DNA of 64,000 nucleotides, from assembly GCA_964006375.1 (NCBI GenBank), contig OZ023266.1, positions 17,764,090-17,828,089 of the forward strand. The letters are read 5' to 3'. The notes beneath the pieces were generated by a model. That model had not been told where the DNA came from, did not search any database, and was given only the letters and a program-made list of their open reading frames with translations. A program made the position numbers and the translations under genes. This document shows positions 17,539 to 35,382 of the stretch, one piece after another (the stretch's first letter is position 1; the number at the start of each line of letters is the position of its first letter). Origin of the DNA: Tillus elongatus. Taxonomy: Eukaryota > Arthropoda > Insecta > Coleoptera > Cleridae.

Positions 17539-17872
17539 GAAGTCCTCTGGACAAAAGAGCGGGCATAACAAGATGTTCTATGTCTGGTAACTTGGACAGT
17601 AAAAGGGTGCATTCGCTCTGTTCCCCTGGTAGATCTGTTGGGGGCAGCAGATGAAGGAACTATGGGAAAAAGCTCCTGTGAGTAGTGGTCGTGCATATAT
17701 CTATAAAAGAGAGAAAGGTCACCAACGTCACGTCGGTGTGCAAGGGGTGGCAGCCTTTGGGTGAGGGTAGAGTCACCGATGAAACGTATAGCTGTCTTCT
17801 GAATGGAGTCCAGGATAGCGAATGTAGAAGCGGCAACTCGCAGACGTGGGAGCAGTATTGGAGGTTTGGCAA
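17539..17872 (-). pseudogene. LINE ORF2 3' fragment (copy D of the 637/36150/40905 family)
   Basis: The minus strand matches the C-terminal third of the LINE ORF2 in the other copies. The shared peptides are a DLSLF-like block, a PPTAAPNRST-like proline block and the TVQV-RHRTSC stretch. Both ends are cut, with no poly-A-like tail retained. Several codons are damaged. Confidence 0.8.
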
Positions 17873-20300
17873 AAATTCAATAGATGTCTGTGAAATTATC
17901 ATGTTGAAGAATTTCTATAACTTATCGATAGCAATATATTTTTATTTCTGTTGTTTGAGCTGTGTGTTTTGTAATAAATTATATTTATTCACACTTTTTT
18001 CCTGATTGTCAAATTTGACCTATGCATAGGTTTGGTTGGCAAATATTTAATTTTCGATGATTTTTAGTAAGATTGACAAAAATATGTTTCTTTATTTATT
18101 CTTGTTTTTCTTGACAACAACAAAGTTTTTGAAAATAACAGGAGTAACAAAGTTTTAAAGTTAAATGCCTCAAAATGAAATATTTTCTTAAATCCACCAA
18201 TCTATTAAAAAATTGTGACATTTTAAGGGTGCATCGCCCCTAATTAACCATTTCAAATGCCTTAATTGAACTCTAATTACCATTGATTAATGCTCTTAGT
18301 ACACTCAAAACGGGTACTAAATTTGGTTTTCCAAGTTAAAGTATTACAGAGATATTGATTTTTTTCGAAATTTGAAACCCCGCTTTGAAGGCCTATAACT
18401 TCTCAGGGCTGAAACTTAATATAGGGGTAAGTTGCGTTAAATCACCATATTTTACACTTACCTATATGCCCATGCCCTGTGTCGGTTCTTATGAGAAACA
18501 GCCTGTATACATTTTTTGAATCATATAGAAATGAAGAAAATGTAAAGATATGAAATATTAGATTTATCTTCAAAATTTACTGATTTTCCACCATTGAACT
18601 GGCCTTTTATATATTTTCGTATAAGCCCAACAGGCTAGAATTTGAACTCGTGTAGGTTACCATATTGTTCCAGTGGCTACACACACCTGTAAACTCAAGT
18701 TCAGATACGTAATAAGTCAACAATTTGAGTGTTGCACATTTATTCAGATTAAATATGTATTTATAACAATTACAAAGAAATCTCTGAATAAAATATTAAT
18801 AAAACAATTAAAATTTCAATAACATAAAAATCAAATAAATATACAGTTCTTGGAGTTGCCAGAAAATTTAGTACCGAAATACAAAGTTTCCGAGATGAAT
18901 AATCGCGGTTACCCCACTGAAGTAACTTGAAATTTGGCTAGACTATTGATCCTACAGGATTTCAGTTTGGCACTGAAGGAATTGCATTACACAATAGTAC
19001 TTACACCCTTATAGAATACAACAAAATTGGACAGAACATGCCACAAAATCACAGTCACTTGCACTTACACAAAACTACAACTGAAAGTTATCGATCAGAC
19101 CTTTTGACCCTTCCCTTGTATTGTTGTTTTCTGCTCTGCTCCCGAAGACTTGATTTTTACTTCTAAAACTATTTACATATCCCGGTGCTTGTTACCAACG
19201 GCTTGGATATTCTGGTTGTAAAAGCATACTTTTACAAAGTAATTCCGTGTCTGATAAATTGCAAGTTTTATTGTACATTCACCTTCCCATCATATGTTCA
19301 GGTATACATTTTCTGCACTTTATCGTGATACTCCTCACAAGGTTAACTTCTTCCACAAGAGTAAAAAGCCCGAGATGTTGCTTAGACAATTCTATAGATT
19401 TGCAGTATTCTTGCACTTTTTCAGTCCATCAGTCCATCCACATAAAACGGTGGTGGTGGTTTATATTGCATGACTTAGGTACTATTGAACATAACACAAT
19501 TTTTAATTATATATTATAGAATGTAGGTGTACCTAATTCATAAGGTGATCCAGTCTCAAGCAAAATTGGCGAAACCGTCGTCAGTGTCAACTACAGGAGA
19601 TGCTTTAAAACTTGTTTCTTTACTGGGTACTGGGTGCGTGTTACTTTTGGGTAACCTGACACCATGTTTTAGGTGCTTCTGTACTCTGGATCTATGTTTG
19701 CAAATACACACTGTTCTCCGTCTTTTATTATTATTGATTCCTTATCTTAGAATATAACCTTATACAACATTGACCACAGACCATTCATTTTAACATTAAT
19801 TTTCATTTACGTCTAGCGGTCATCTTGCCATTTGTCATCCTCCCTTTCCGGCGGCATGGACATGCGGTCTATGCCTAAAGAAGGGATTGTCTAAATATAC
19901 AATGTGTTTACCATAGACAGGTAACAGAAACAAACATCCAAAATAGTTACTATTTTAATTCTCATCACCATACCGCAATTATCATCTATCTTTTTCATTA
20001 CATTTTAAAGTTATATAATATTATAAGTACATCTCAAGCACATTCTAAGCGAATATTAGGGATAATAATCTATTCAAATATTCTTAGTATATTGATGAAG
20101 AATCTTCTTAGGATGTGATTGAATGAATGTACTCAGAATATTCAAGGTTGAAGTTTAAAATTCCATAAATGTTATTAAAACATTCCGAAACAAATATTCT
20201 GGAAAAGGATTTTCCCACATTGTGAGAACATTCTGATAATATCTTGTGCTGTAGACGTGTGAAGACGTTGTTGAATATAAAACATTTACTTAATCATGTA
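17873..20300. other. Long unassigned intergenic stretch
   Basis: I see no gene here. Around 18200-18560 the style (GGTACTAAATTTGGTTTTC, GATATTGATTTTTTTCG) resembles the conserved segments of E elements, suggesting an eroded relative. Around 20040-20240, GAATATTCT-type words recur irregularly. Frames at 19247-19757 have no recognisable similarity. Confidence 0.4.
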
Positions 20301-20665
20301 GAACCTCGGTGGTTCAGGGGTAGAACGTGTGCCTCTGAATCGAAGGGTACTGGGTTCTATCCCAGTGTACTCCTTTCACTTTTTCAGTACAAACTGTAAC
20401 ATTAACATCAACCGAGGTTCTGGCATTGTATTTGAGCAAGTTGAATGTCTGCACGTTCCGCCCTTCGGAGGGGGCGTAAAACTGTCGGTCCCGGGTCCAT
20501 GCGATGTTGGGCACGTTAAATATCCCCACCCTCCTTACAGAAAGGAAGGGGTTCGGCAAAATTTCCAGGGTAGTGAGGTGAAACTGCTCCCTGGCGTCGG
20601 TGATTGACCATAGTCGCGGAAATAGGTCGACGTTAAAGAAACAAAACACACAAATACACACACTT
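20301..20665 (+). mobile_element. tRNA-derived SINE
   Basis: The head (from about 20301) has an A box (TGGTTCAGGGG) and a B box (GGTTCTATCC, near 20353) at tRNA-like spacing. The body contains CTTCGGAGGGGGCGTAAA and GTCCCGGGTCC, common in arthropod SINE bodies. It ends in GACGTTAAAG followed by an A/C-rich tail (AAACACACAAATACACACAC). It has no coding capacity and would need a partner LINE. Target duplications were not evident. A head of the same family starts this window on the other strand. Confidence 0.75.
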
Positions 20666-20983
20666 AATCATGTACCCATTAAAATAAGTTAAAATAAAAA
20701 TTAATTACTAAAAAAGTTCTGGTCCAAAAACGTGTATTTTATAAACCACACATGTCCAGTCGCCATTTTATGCTTTTAATGATGCAGTAAAAGTTGTATA
20801 TTGAGATTTGTGTGAAATTTCTAACGTATTCACATACATTCACAAACCCTGAAAGTATATTTCCAGGTGTATGATATGATGTCATTTTCCATAAAACAGT
20901 TTTTTGGTTTTTCTCACAACTATCATTTGTGGACATGTGGGGTTTCTCAAATACGTGATTCAAATATCATACTGTGTAAAATA

Positions 20984-22526
20984 TAGTGATGGGTTGTTAT
21001 TTAACAGTCTGTTATATTTTAACTGTTGTCGAGCAGCAGCAGTAACAACCTGTTATGGATATATACAAATAACAGGTACAGTGGAGGGGATGTTGTTGCG
21101 CAGTGAGTCGTATCTGTTTCTGTTGTCGTATCTGTTTTTGTTGCACTGCTACGATGAAGCAGCTTCTGTTTTCATCCGCAACTGTTATAACAGGATGAAT
21201 GGACATGAGACTGGGAATGGGGTATAGAGCGGACTTTACTTCATAACATAATACTGTTTTCATCCGCAACTGTTATAACAGGATGAATGGACATGAGACT
21301 GGGAATGGGGTATAGAGCGGACTTTACTTCATAACATAATACTGTTTTCATCCGCAACTGTTATAACAGGATGAATGGACATGAGACTGGGAATGGGGTA
21401 TAGAGTATAGAGCGGACTTTACTTCATAACATACTACTTTATACTAGTGTGCTCACAGCTTTGGGAACGTAAGGTCGTCGGTACAATGAAACTCTTAAAT
21501 TTTGACAGGTTGTTGATTCACACAAGACACACACATATATTTACAATTTATAAACAAACACAAAATATGAAAAATGTAAATAAAAAGGCTGTATATGTAG
21601 CAAGTGAAAATTATTTAAAATGAACTATATCACTGTAAAAATAAAATCAGGTCACCGCGTATATAAAAAAATAATCACATAGGCGTTGACGTAAACTCAA
21701 TCTTCATTAGATAACTCGATATGCTGATGGCATTTTTGTTTTAAGAAAAAACTGATATGTATACAAACGTACAGTTATGCTTTAACGTGAGTCCTTAGGT
21801 ATTATATTATATTAGGTAGTTTTTTGCTCATTCTTCTTTGCCTTATGTAACTAATAAATCAATATTCCTTTTTACTTTTCACTTTGGAAATCTAAGAAAT
21901 AGGTCCGATTTTAAACATCTTTTTTTTAATTACTACTGCAAAATAAAGAATCCCTGAAACTTAAAAAATCTCAGAAACAGTACCAATTTTAATGAAATTA
22001 TAAAAATATTCCCTGTACCCGGTATAGTTGAAACCAGACACACTTCGCCCTATAGGTAGAGAGAAAAAAATTAGTTTTAATTTTTTTTAAATTATTTATT
22101 TTATTTTTTGCTTACAATAATTCATTTATTTCATATAGCTCTCATTTTCAAGGAAAAGATAGCTATAGAGGTTTTCAAGCTCAATGCTTAACTAATACTT
22201 AATTAGTTAAGAAAATTCGAAAGAAATTCTGCATTGTTGAATTTTTTACCTAATTATTATTAGTGATGAATACCCAAAAAAAACCTCCATCATTTTTTTA
22301 ATAAAAAAGTTATTGTTTTAAACATAATACAAGAATATTTTTTATTTTAAACACTACCCAACTACACCACCGGACGGGTTCAGCTACTGTTACTACGTCT
22401 ACGTGGAATTCTTAATAATTCATAGTTCATACTGTTATTTTCTACCTGTTATATTTAACTGTTATTTCTAAATAACAGTAACAGGGGCGACCTGTTAAAG
22501 CAATATAACAGTTTTTCCCATCACTA
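20984..22526. mobile_element. Non-autonomous hAT element with perfect 8-bp target duplication
   Basis: The ends are TAGTGATGGG and its complement CCCATCACTA, typical of hAT elements. GTAAAATA directly flanks both sides (20976-20983 and 22527-22534), an exact 8-bp target duplication of hAT length. Subterminal regions are rich in AACAGTTATA-like words in both orientations, plausible transposase binding sites. The interior has three 88-bp tandem units and no transposase-like frame. Length is 1543 bp. Confidence 0.88.
21166..21436. repeat. Three 88-bp tandem units inside the hAT element
   Basis: CTGTTTTCATCCGCAACTG starts units at 21166, 21254 and 21342. The copies are nearly identical, the last with an extra TATAGAG. 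Each contains the palindrome CTGTTATAACAG, the same word found at the element's ends, so the array multiplies a putative binding site. Confidence 0.92.
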
Positions 22527-22534
22527 GTAAAATA

Positions 22535-23199
22535 GGCTAATAATGATGTTTCTATGCAACCCGCAATATCCGCTCTTCTATATCTAGTTGTCTAAACAAA
22601 ACATGCCAAAATTTCTTGCAATTTGGCGTCACAGTTAAAAACCGGAACTGAAATGTATCCAAACAAACTAAACACATTTTTTAACTAAATGTTTATATAG
22701 GCATCATGAAAAAAATAAGGTAAAGTTGATATATTTATGTAAAGCTGAAAGTCAAAACAAATATCGATGATCTATATTCACCAAAAGGTCACACGTGTCT
22801 AATGTTTGTGATCTGATAATCTGATATAACAAAGAGTATTTTCAATTTTGAATTAAGAAAGTCTGTGACTAATCAATATAAGTTTCCAAAGCCATCCAAG
22901 CCATTTTAATCGACCATCTACTAGGAAATTGCAGATGTTTTTATAAATTTTGACGTCACGTCTTCACGTGTGACGTTACAGTAGTTATATAACGTATTTA
23001 TCATAATTCTAGGAGAGCGTTTATTTAAATCGTTTTTTCTTTAAATTAAGGACATCGCATAATAAGTATAATGTTGTCTTTTCCATATTAATGAATGACT
23101 ATTTGTAAATATGCTATTCATAAAAATTGTGAGGTAAATAAAGTGTGGACAAATAAAATTTATGCATATCAATTGTGAATATCAACTTTTCCCTGTTTA
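22535..23199. other. Unassigned stretch
   Basis: This is AT-rich intergenic DNA. A GACGTCACGTCTTCACGTGTGACG stretch near 22950 is locally palindromic (CRE/E-box-like words), but no gene lies nearby that it could serve. Confidence 0.35.
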
Positions 23200-24551
<1,352 letters not shown>

Positions 24552-24712
24552 CGAGTTTTTATATTTCCAGTTATGTTTCATGATCTATGTTAACTTTATT
24601 ATATGCGAAGTGAAATGTAAGATAATATGGTAACCGTAAAATTATCAACCTCAGGTGTTAGACATTCTAAACTCTTTAAAACGATTTTGGCTGTTTGCGA
24701 CTGATTTACATT

Positions 24713-24741
24713 CTACCATAACGGACTTGCGGTGTCCAGAT
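24713..24741 (+). repeat. Isolated E-family 3' end
   Basis: CTACCATAACGGACTTGCG and TGTCC match the E 3' end with two or three substitutions. Nothing of the rest of the element is recognisable to its left. Confidence 0.5.
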
Positions 24742-24910
24742 TTCTTTTTGAATATGGATTTACATCAATATTGGTCACAATCATCTATTACTAAATTTTC
24801 TTTAAAAAATCACTAATGAGGATATCCCAACATTTGAATTTTGAAAAAATGTCTTAAAATGAGCGCAAACTAGGACTCCTTAAACCCATATCCGGGGTCA
24901 GTTTCATTTC

Positions 24911-27034
<2,124 letters not shown>

Positions 27035-27667
27035 ATATATTAATATGTATCACACCGATAACTCAAAAATATAGGCCGATTTTGATCAAATTTGGTCAGT
27101 ACCTTCCTTTAGTAAATGGCTTGGACAAGTTCGTTAGCCAGGAAAATCGGATAAGGTTTTCCGGGAAAAGTTTGGATTTTCTTTCGGAAAAAATCATGAC
27201 TCCGAAAATTAAAAAGCTATAGTAACCAAATTTGGTACGCTAGTTTCTGTCATAAAGAGTATCCTTTGTACCAAAATTCAAATATCTACGTTGAAAGGCA
27301 AAGATATTACAAGCCTCTGATTAAAAAAAAGTTGAAACGTCAAAATTGATTATTCTAGTAGTCGTACATTAGTACGCATTCGCTCTTTGTGAGTTAAAAA
27401 TACGGCTCGAAGTGACTAACAAGCTCCTAGATCTGTGTATCAGCTATCATTTTCCTTCATTTCGTCAAAATGTGAGAAAAAAATCTATTTTAGACAAAAA
27501 TTGTATGGTGTAAATAATCAAGACATTAGAATATTAATCTACCTAGAGTATATACCTGTTAGTGCATAAATCTGTCACGACAATGGTCAAGAGGTGAAGG
27601 AAGCAGTGTGGATTTTTTGATGGACTCCTATAACACGCGTTCTAATCTCAGTTACTGACTTCACTTT

Positions 27668-27799
27668 TTAGTGAATTTTCTTAGAAAAAAATTCACTAAT
27701 GAGGAGATCTCGACTTTTGAATTTTGAAAAAATTTCTTCAAATGAGCGCGATCTAGGACCCTTAGAACCCATATCCGGGGTCAGTTTCAATTTTTATAT

Positions 27800-27889
<90 letters not shown>

Positions 27890-28216
27890 CACACCGATAA
27901 CTCAAAAAATAATGGGCCGATTTTGATAAAATTTGGCATGTACCTTCCTTTTGTAAATGGCTTTGACGAGTTCCTTAATCAAAAAAATCGGACGAGGTTT
28001 CCCGGAAAAATTTTGACTTTTCATTTGAAAAAAAATTTTATCTTAAAAAATAAAAAATCTATGATAACCAAATTTGGTAGGTAGGTTTACGATATAAAAA
28101 GTAAACTATACACCAAAATTAAGATTTCTATGTTACAGGAAAAAAAGTTATAATAAAATATTTTGTGCCAGATCATTTCTATGAAAATTCACTACCATAA
28201 CGCACTTGCTGCGTCC
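27668..28216 (+). mobile_element. E9: short complete E element, best reference copy
   Basis: At 549 bp it has every family part. The start hairpin is at 27668-27698 and the CATATCCGGGGTCAG block at about 27769. The TA array is at about 27803-27885, followed by TATGTATCACACCGATAACT. The subterminal GAAAATTCACTA matches the start hairpin inverted. The ACGCACTTGCTGCGT stem-loop ends at 28216, followed by a T-run. T-rich flanks on both sides fit insertion between T residues, as Helentrons do. Confidence 0.82.
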
Positions 28217-28499
28217 AGGCTTTTTTTTAATTTGTTTTAGTCTTATTTCATTTTACCGTTATCTGATTAGATTGTGTAATTCCGATGAATTTTTTAGCGA
28301 GTTTTTGTATGACAAATTTAATTAGGACAAGATGAAAACTTTTAAGACTAAATTCAATTTTAATAGCACAGGTGGTTGTTTGTTATTGCCCTAACTTAGT
28401 GAAACCGTTCCATACTTAATACAGCCGTAGACTTTTCCCGTGGCTTCACAAGTACTTGTTCTTTTCGTCAACCGATTTCAATTTTTACTGGACGCAACA

Positions 28500-29089
28500 A
28501 GTGAGTTATGCTAACGAATTTTCATTAAAGTTTCAAATTTCAATCGTTCAATTTGCTATTAACTAACGAATTTTCATTAAAGTTTCAAATTTCAATCGTT
28601 CAATTTGCTATTAACCTAACGTTCGTTGGCCAGGAACCAGTTTTTCGGGAACATTTTAAGTTTCATTTCGGAAAATTTTTGTACATTTTCAAATAATAAA
28701 GTCATTTTGATGAAATATGGCACATTGTTTCTACTATATAGGTTATACCGGTAACCAAATTTCATACCTTTTTTTAATTTATTTTATGTATTTATATAAG
28801 CTAATTTTCCTCTACAAAATGTTCTTTTAATTGAGAATTTATGTATGAAAAATTATTCAATTGATGGAACATTTTTTAAATGAAATTCGTCGAAAATAAG
28901 GTTTTATTGGATTTTCGTGCCAACAAATTATTTTATTTTCAATTGTAATTAAAAATTAGGTGTATAATTTGAATTTTATGTATTCTTTCAGCAAAATTTT
29001 GTGTACAAAATATTTAGCCAAATTTGATGCCTGCTTTCATTAAAAACATTTTTATGAAAATTTACTGCCATAACGCATTTGCTGTGTCC
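28500..29089. mobile_element. E-related module with stem-loop ends in inverted orientation
   Basis: It begins GGACGCAACAAGTGAGTTAT and ends CATAACGCATTTGCTGTGTCC, imperfect inverted ends of about 34 bp. The interior matches the terminal modules of E7, E10 and E12 (CAATTTGCTATTAACC, GCACATTGTTTCTACTATA). A 49-bp segment is directly duplicated at 28514-28614. The module stands alone here, without the TA-array half. Confidence 0.6.
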
Positions 29090-29324
29090 AGACTTTTTTA
29101 ATATTGAGATGAATTCCACGGGTTCCTTATTGGTTTTAGCTACTTCTTGCAATCTACATTTCGCAATTGCCTTTAAAAACATCTAATTGCCTTATAGCAC
29201 AGACTTCCCTTACCCCAGGAAGTTTTGGTATGTCCTGTAGTAAAAATTTACCAAAACACGTAATAAAACATCGGACCAGGAACTTTATAAAGCTCAATGT
29301 TTAGATCTTACGACCATTCTCGTT

Positions 29325-29790
29325 GAGCACTATCTCATGAAGGACGTACAACGGATATTCCGGGTAGACGTCCTGTAGACATCCCAATTTGTGACATTAG
29401 GATATCCGCTGGACGTCCGTCGGACATCCCTTGGACCGCGATGTTCCCTTGGCCGTCCAAATATCCAGGGGAGGATGTGGCTTGGACGTCCTTAGTTACT
29501 GTTAGGGCGATGGGCGGTTTTACTAACCTCAAACTGAAGAAAAGCACCTGGTTGCCTGCTATATACCCACAAACGGCGATAGTGAGCGTGAGAGGGAATA
29601 TTTTTGGAAATACGTGAATGCTGTGGTAGACATGTGTTAATCCTTAGCATGTCTAATTATTGTTAGGGCGATGGGCGGTTTTACTAACTTCAAACTGAAG
29701 AAAAGCCCCTGGTTGCTTGCTATGCACTCACAAACGGCGATAGTGAGCGTGAGAGGGAATATTTTTGGAAATACGTGAATGCTGTGGTAA
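29325..29790. repeat. GGACGTCC-rich region and a 161-bp-period duplication
   Basis: From 29325 to 29500 GGACGTCC, GACATCCC and GGATATCC words recur at irregular spacing. Then GTTAGGGCGATGGGCGG starts two near-identical units at 29501 and 29662. Both contain CAAACGGCGATAGTGAGCG and GGAATATTTTTGGAAATACG. No coding signal is seen; the frames on the minus strand are repeat-derived. Confidence 0.72.
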
Positions 29791-30519
29791 ACCAGGTGAA
29801 AGAATATCTGTTTCCAGAAATATGGACGGTTGGGTAGGTGAAAGGAGTAACGAAACAGGTATAATAGTGGGACCGTACGGATATGCAAGTGTTAAAGTTA
29901 TTGTATTTAATAAAGAGGGCGGATCAAGTAGTTAATAAGCCCCGCAGTTTAGATCTTGCACTATGAATTCGTTTATTCTTGTTTTTAACTGTTTTTCAGT
30001 TTGATTAATTTTCTTTGAAACAGAAAAGAAACCGTGAAATATTTTTAAGCCTTCGGGAACCTTTGAAACAAACTTAACGCACTTTGTAAAAAGCACTCGA
30101 GGAACTATTGGTTGAAATAACGCCCTTCATTGCTGTTCAAGTGCAGATTCTAATAAAGTGGACTTAAAAACATTCCTCAGACATATCTAACAAAAATATC
30201 TATATATTGCGGAGTTCAGCTTGACGCGCCTCGACTTTGACTTTATTGATTAAAAATAGATAACTTATAATTAAATATGTGGTGAAACAAATATCACAGT
30301 CGTAATATAAGTTGCGTTATGAATTCGATAAGAAATTGTAATAGAATTTATGAAGACAAAGAATCAGGGCCGTCCCCAAAATATTGGCAGCCAACCTTCA
30401 GCAGATTTTTTGGCTACCTTTGCGAGAGAAAAAGAATAACAATTGATATTTAAGTACACTCCCTGTGGGTCCGGGGACTAACTAAAAGAATAGGCCCAAG
30501 ATAACTCCTGCCTGTCGTA
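29791..30519. other. Unassigned stretch before the tandem array
   Basis: No recognised gene. The last part, about 30450-30519 (GGCCCAAGATAACTCCTGCC, TGTCGTAAAAGGCGACTAA), is GC-richer and probably the start of the retroelement-like repeat that holds the array. Confidence 0.4.
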
Positions 30520-32095
30520 AAAGGCGACTAATTGGAATCAAACACTGGCGGGGGTCTTGTCCATGTGGGCCTGGAGGGAGGCGGATATCTCTGGGGAGTG
30601 ATGTACACCCGGATTTTGAGGCCCCCACTCTGGGCTTAGAAATGGATGGTTGCCCTCGCTTGGTTGTTACTCGGGAGCGGGGTTCCGGATGGGTGCCGCC
30701 TTGGGTTGAGTGCTGGCGGGTGTCGTGTGTCTAGACGACCCGGAGTGGGTTGACAACTCTTATGAGTGGTAAACACCCGGAGTTTGGGGCCCCCACTGTG
30801 TGCTTCGGAACGGACGGACGGCTTCGCTTGTGCAATGCTCGGGAGCAGGGATCGATGGGATGTCGCCTTGAGTCTAGCACTGGTGGGTGTCGGGTCTAGA
30901 CGAACCCGGAGGAGAGCTAAGTAAGATCTTTGGAGGTGGAATAAAACTAAGGGTTGAGGCCTCCTCTGTGAGCTTCTAAACGGACAAACGAACTAACTTG
31001 GATGCTGCTTGGATGCAGGACTTCAGGATACTGCACCGAGTCAAAAACTGACGGATGTCTGGTCCAGACAAACTCGGAGAGAGGTTATCTCTCTTTGAGC
31101 TTTGAGACGGGCAAGCGACTTCGCTCAGATGAAAGTACAACTGTCAAACAAAGTTTCACCTCGCAGGTGTCGTCTCCTGTCGGAAGCTCGATTTGTTGGG
31201 TGAAATTTAAGCTAACGCTGGCAGGTGTTGGACCTGGACAAACCCGGAGGTGGCTGGGGTCTCTAGGGGTGGATTACACCTGGAGACTTGGGCCTACTCT
31301 GTGAGCATCGATACAGGTTAACGACCCCGCCTGGATGCTGCTCGAGGGCGGGACTTCATGATACCGCCTCGAGTCAATGAAACACTGGCGGGGGTCTGGT
31401 GCAGGTGAGGCTGGGGGGAGGCAGACATTTCTGGGGAGTGATATGCACCCGGAGTTTGGCGCCTCCACTGTGGCTTAGAGACTGACAATTGGCCTCGCTT
31501 GGTTGTTACTCAGGAGCGGGGTTGCAGCTAATACAGCCCTGGATTAAGCCCTGGCGTGTGTCGTGTGTCCAGACGTCCCGGGGGCTCTGATCTCTGATGA
31601 GTGGTAAACACCCGGAGTTTGGAGCTCATACTGTGTGCTACGAAACGGACGGACGGCCTCGCTGGGGTGACACTCGGGAGCGGGACTCGATGGGATGTTG
31701 CCTTGAGTCTTAACACTGTTAGGTGTCAGGTTTGGAAGAGCCTGAGGGGAGCTGAGATCTCTAGGGGTGGATTACAACTGGAGATTAGATGCTGCTCGAG
31801 AGCAGGACTTCATGATACCGCCTCGAGGCAAACACTGACAGATGTCGGGTCCAGACGAACTCGGAGAGAGGTTATCTCTTTTTGAGCTTCGAAACGGGCA
31901 AGCGACTTCACTCAGATGGTAGTACACCTGCCAAACAAACTTTCACCCTCAAGAAAAGATCGACTCCCCCAGGGATCTGTAATTGATGGGTGAAATTTAA
32001 ATAATTAGAAGTGAGCCACAATAGACCTAACGTCGCGGTGGAGGGACTGAAATAGCCCACTCACAATAAAATCTAATCTAATCTAATCTAATCTA
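30520..32095 (+). repeat. GC-rich tandem array of about 165-170-bp units with pentanucleotide tail
   Basis: CACTGGCGGGTGTC-like starts recur near 30542, 30710, 30882, 31045, 31215, 31381, 31550, 31710 and 31832. Units share CTAGACGAACCCGGAG, GGTGGAATACACC-like, and GGGAGCGGGACT words and are diverged. It ends with GTGAGCC, CCCACTCACAATAAAATC and about four TCTAA repeats, the kind of tail found at 3' ends of some SINEs and LINEs. GC content is sharply above the rest of the window. Open frames inside look fortuitous. Confidence 0.78.
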
Positions 32096-32387
32096 AGTAC
32101 ACGCAGACCTGACGATGGTTTCGCTGAAAAAGTTGGCGTTATCAGAGGAATGCAGAATTTAAGCGAGTAAAAAGTAGAACTGGTTTTTATATATTAGTTG
32201 ACAAGCAATCGCAAACAGAGCCCTCTACAAAGTAATGCAGACAAACCCCCACTCCTTGGTCGAAAGTAAAAGTACCTGTAATTAAAATTATATTAGCTGC
32301 TTTAAAAAATAATGCGTGTCGTTATTGGTAAATGATCGCTGTTTGCGATTGTTTGTTAATTAATTATGTAAATACTAGTTCTAGTTT

Positions 32388-34166
<1,779 letters not shown>

Positions 34167-34373
34167 AGAAATTTTTTATTCGCTTAGCTCATTTATCCAT
34201 ATGATGACGTTAACCATGTTAGAGAAACAAGAGAGCAATATTCCTAAACAATGTTAGTTTTTCTCGCGAAGGTACCTTCCATCATTTTGGACAGGGAAGA
34301 TTTTAAGTTATTTCTTACCAGGAAAAATTAAATTGCTCCTTTTTCTTTCCTTTTTTTAAGCCAAATAGACACA

Positions 34374-34933
34374 ATATGTACTACTGGACGGAGGAACATC
34401 CTCACTGGATAAGGACTCTGCCAAATCAACATCCAGTGTCAATTAATGTCTACTGTGGTATAACCGTGGATAATGTTATTGACCCGTGTTTCTTTGAAGG
34501 ACTTTCAAATGGACAAATGTGCACCGAGTTTTTAAGAAACCAATAAACTAAATTATTAAACCAAAACATAAATCCAGACATGTACTTTCAACAGGATGCA
34601 GTTGCGGTATTTATTTAAATGGAATATTTGAAAACAGGTGGATGTTCGATCAGGTCTGGTCAACTGGCTTGCTACGTCTCCGGATTTGAGCTACCTTGAG
34701 TATTTCTTTTGGGATTTTACAAACGATAAAGTGACGGCGATTGCGCCTACAACTTTAGATGATCCGAAAAACAAAATCCGCGTTGCCTGCTCATTGGTGA
34801 CACCTGAAATTTTGCAGTGTTTACGGCATTTATTTAGAAAAAGAGTGACAAAGTGTTTGGAAGTTGAAAGGGGGCACTTCAAACAATTTTGCACGCATAA
34901 CAGCTTAATAATGTTAAAGTTTGATTGTTAATA
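34374..34933 (+). pseudogene. DDE transposase relic (DUF4817/Tc1-mariner type)
   Basis: Fragments in shifting frames align to the catalytic region: YYWTEEHPHWIRTLPNQHP, VNVYCGI-like, FQQD (second Asp), then SPDLSYLEYFFWDF (third block) and PEILQCLRHLFRKRV. The last matches the family C-terminus that ends in a Glu-Gly-His-Phe stretch (ERGHFKQF here). Many stops and frame changes show old decay. No inverted ends were recognised. Confidence 0.72.
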
Positions 34934-35382
34934 TTTTTTGTATTGTAACCTAATAAATCATAATTCGGTAACCGAAAAAGCAAATCATACATTTTTTTTA
35001 GTTTTTACGTACATTCGAATGTAATACAAAAGTACATCACCCTAATTAAAAATTCAAAGCTACCCCCCGCCCCTAAAAATAGAGAGAGAAGATAAATGTC
35101 GACTACTTCAACAAAATTTCACGAAAAACTGCAAGCTTTAAAAACTCACCCTGTGTACTTAAAAATAGGAAATTCATTACAATTCGCAATAAAATAAAAC
35201 ATTTTTACACATACGTAAGGGCTTTTATACTTTTTTATATAATTTAAGTGCCTTAACAACTAAGGTCATTGCCACTAACGACACTTTAACTGATTACATA
35301 ACAAAATACACTTAAATGCTATTATATAAAATAGACTGTCTTAAAAATCTAAGTAAACAGTTTACATTCGTAAAATTTAGAC
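34934..35382. other. Unassigned AT-rich stretch
   Basis: Nothing recognisable by eye. It may include the 3' untranslated part of the LINE relic that follows on the minus strand. Confidence 0.35.

Noticed and set aside
21000..21450. CRISPR-like spacing of the 88-bp repeats
   Set aside because: Units are contiguous without unique spacers, the DNA is eukaryotic, and the array is internal to a hAT element.
22940..22980. CRE/E-box-like palindromes as a promoter
   Set aside because: No gene starts nearby on either strand.
31002..31885. Several 60-100-codon frames on both strands in the GC-rich array
   Set aside because: They span tandem unit borders, lack any domain, and reflect few stops in GC-rich DNA.
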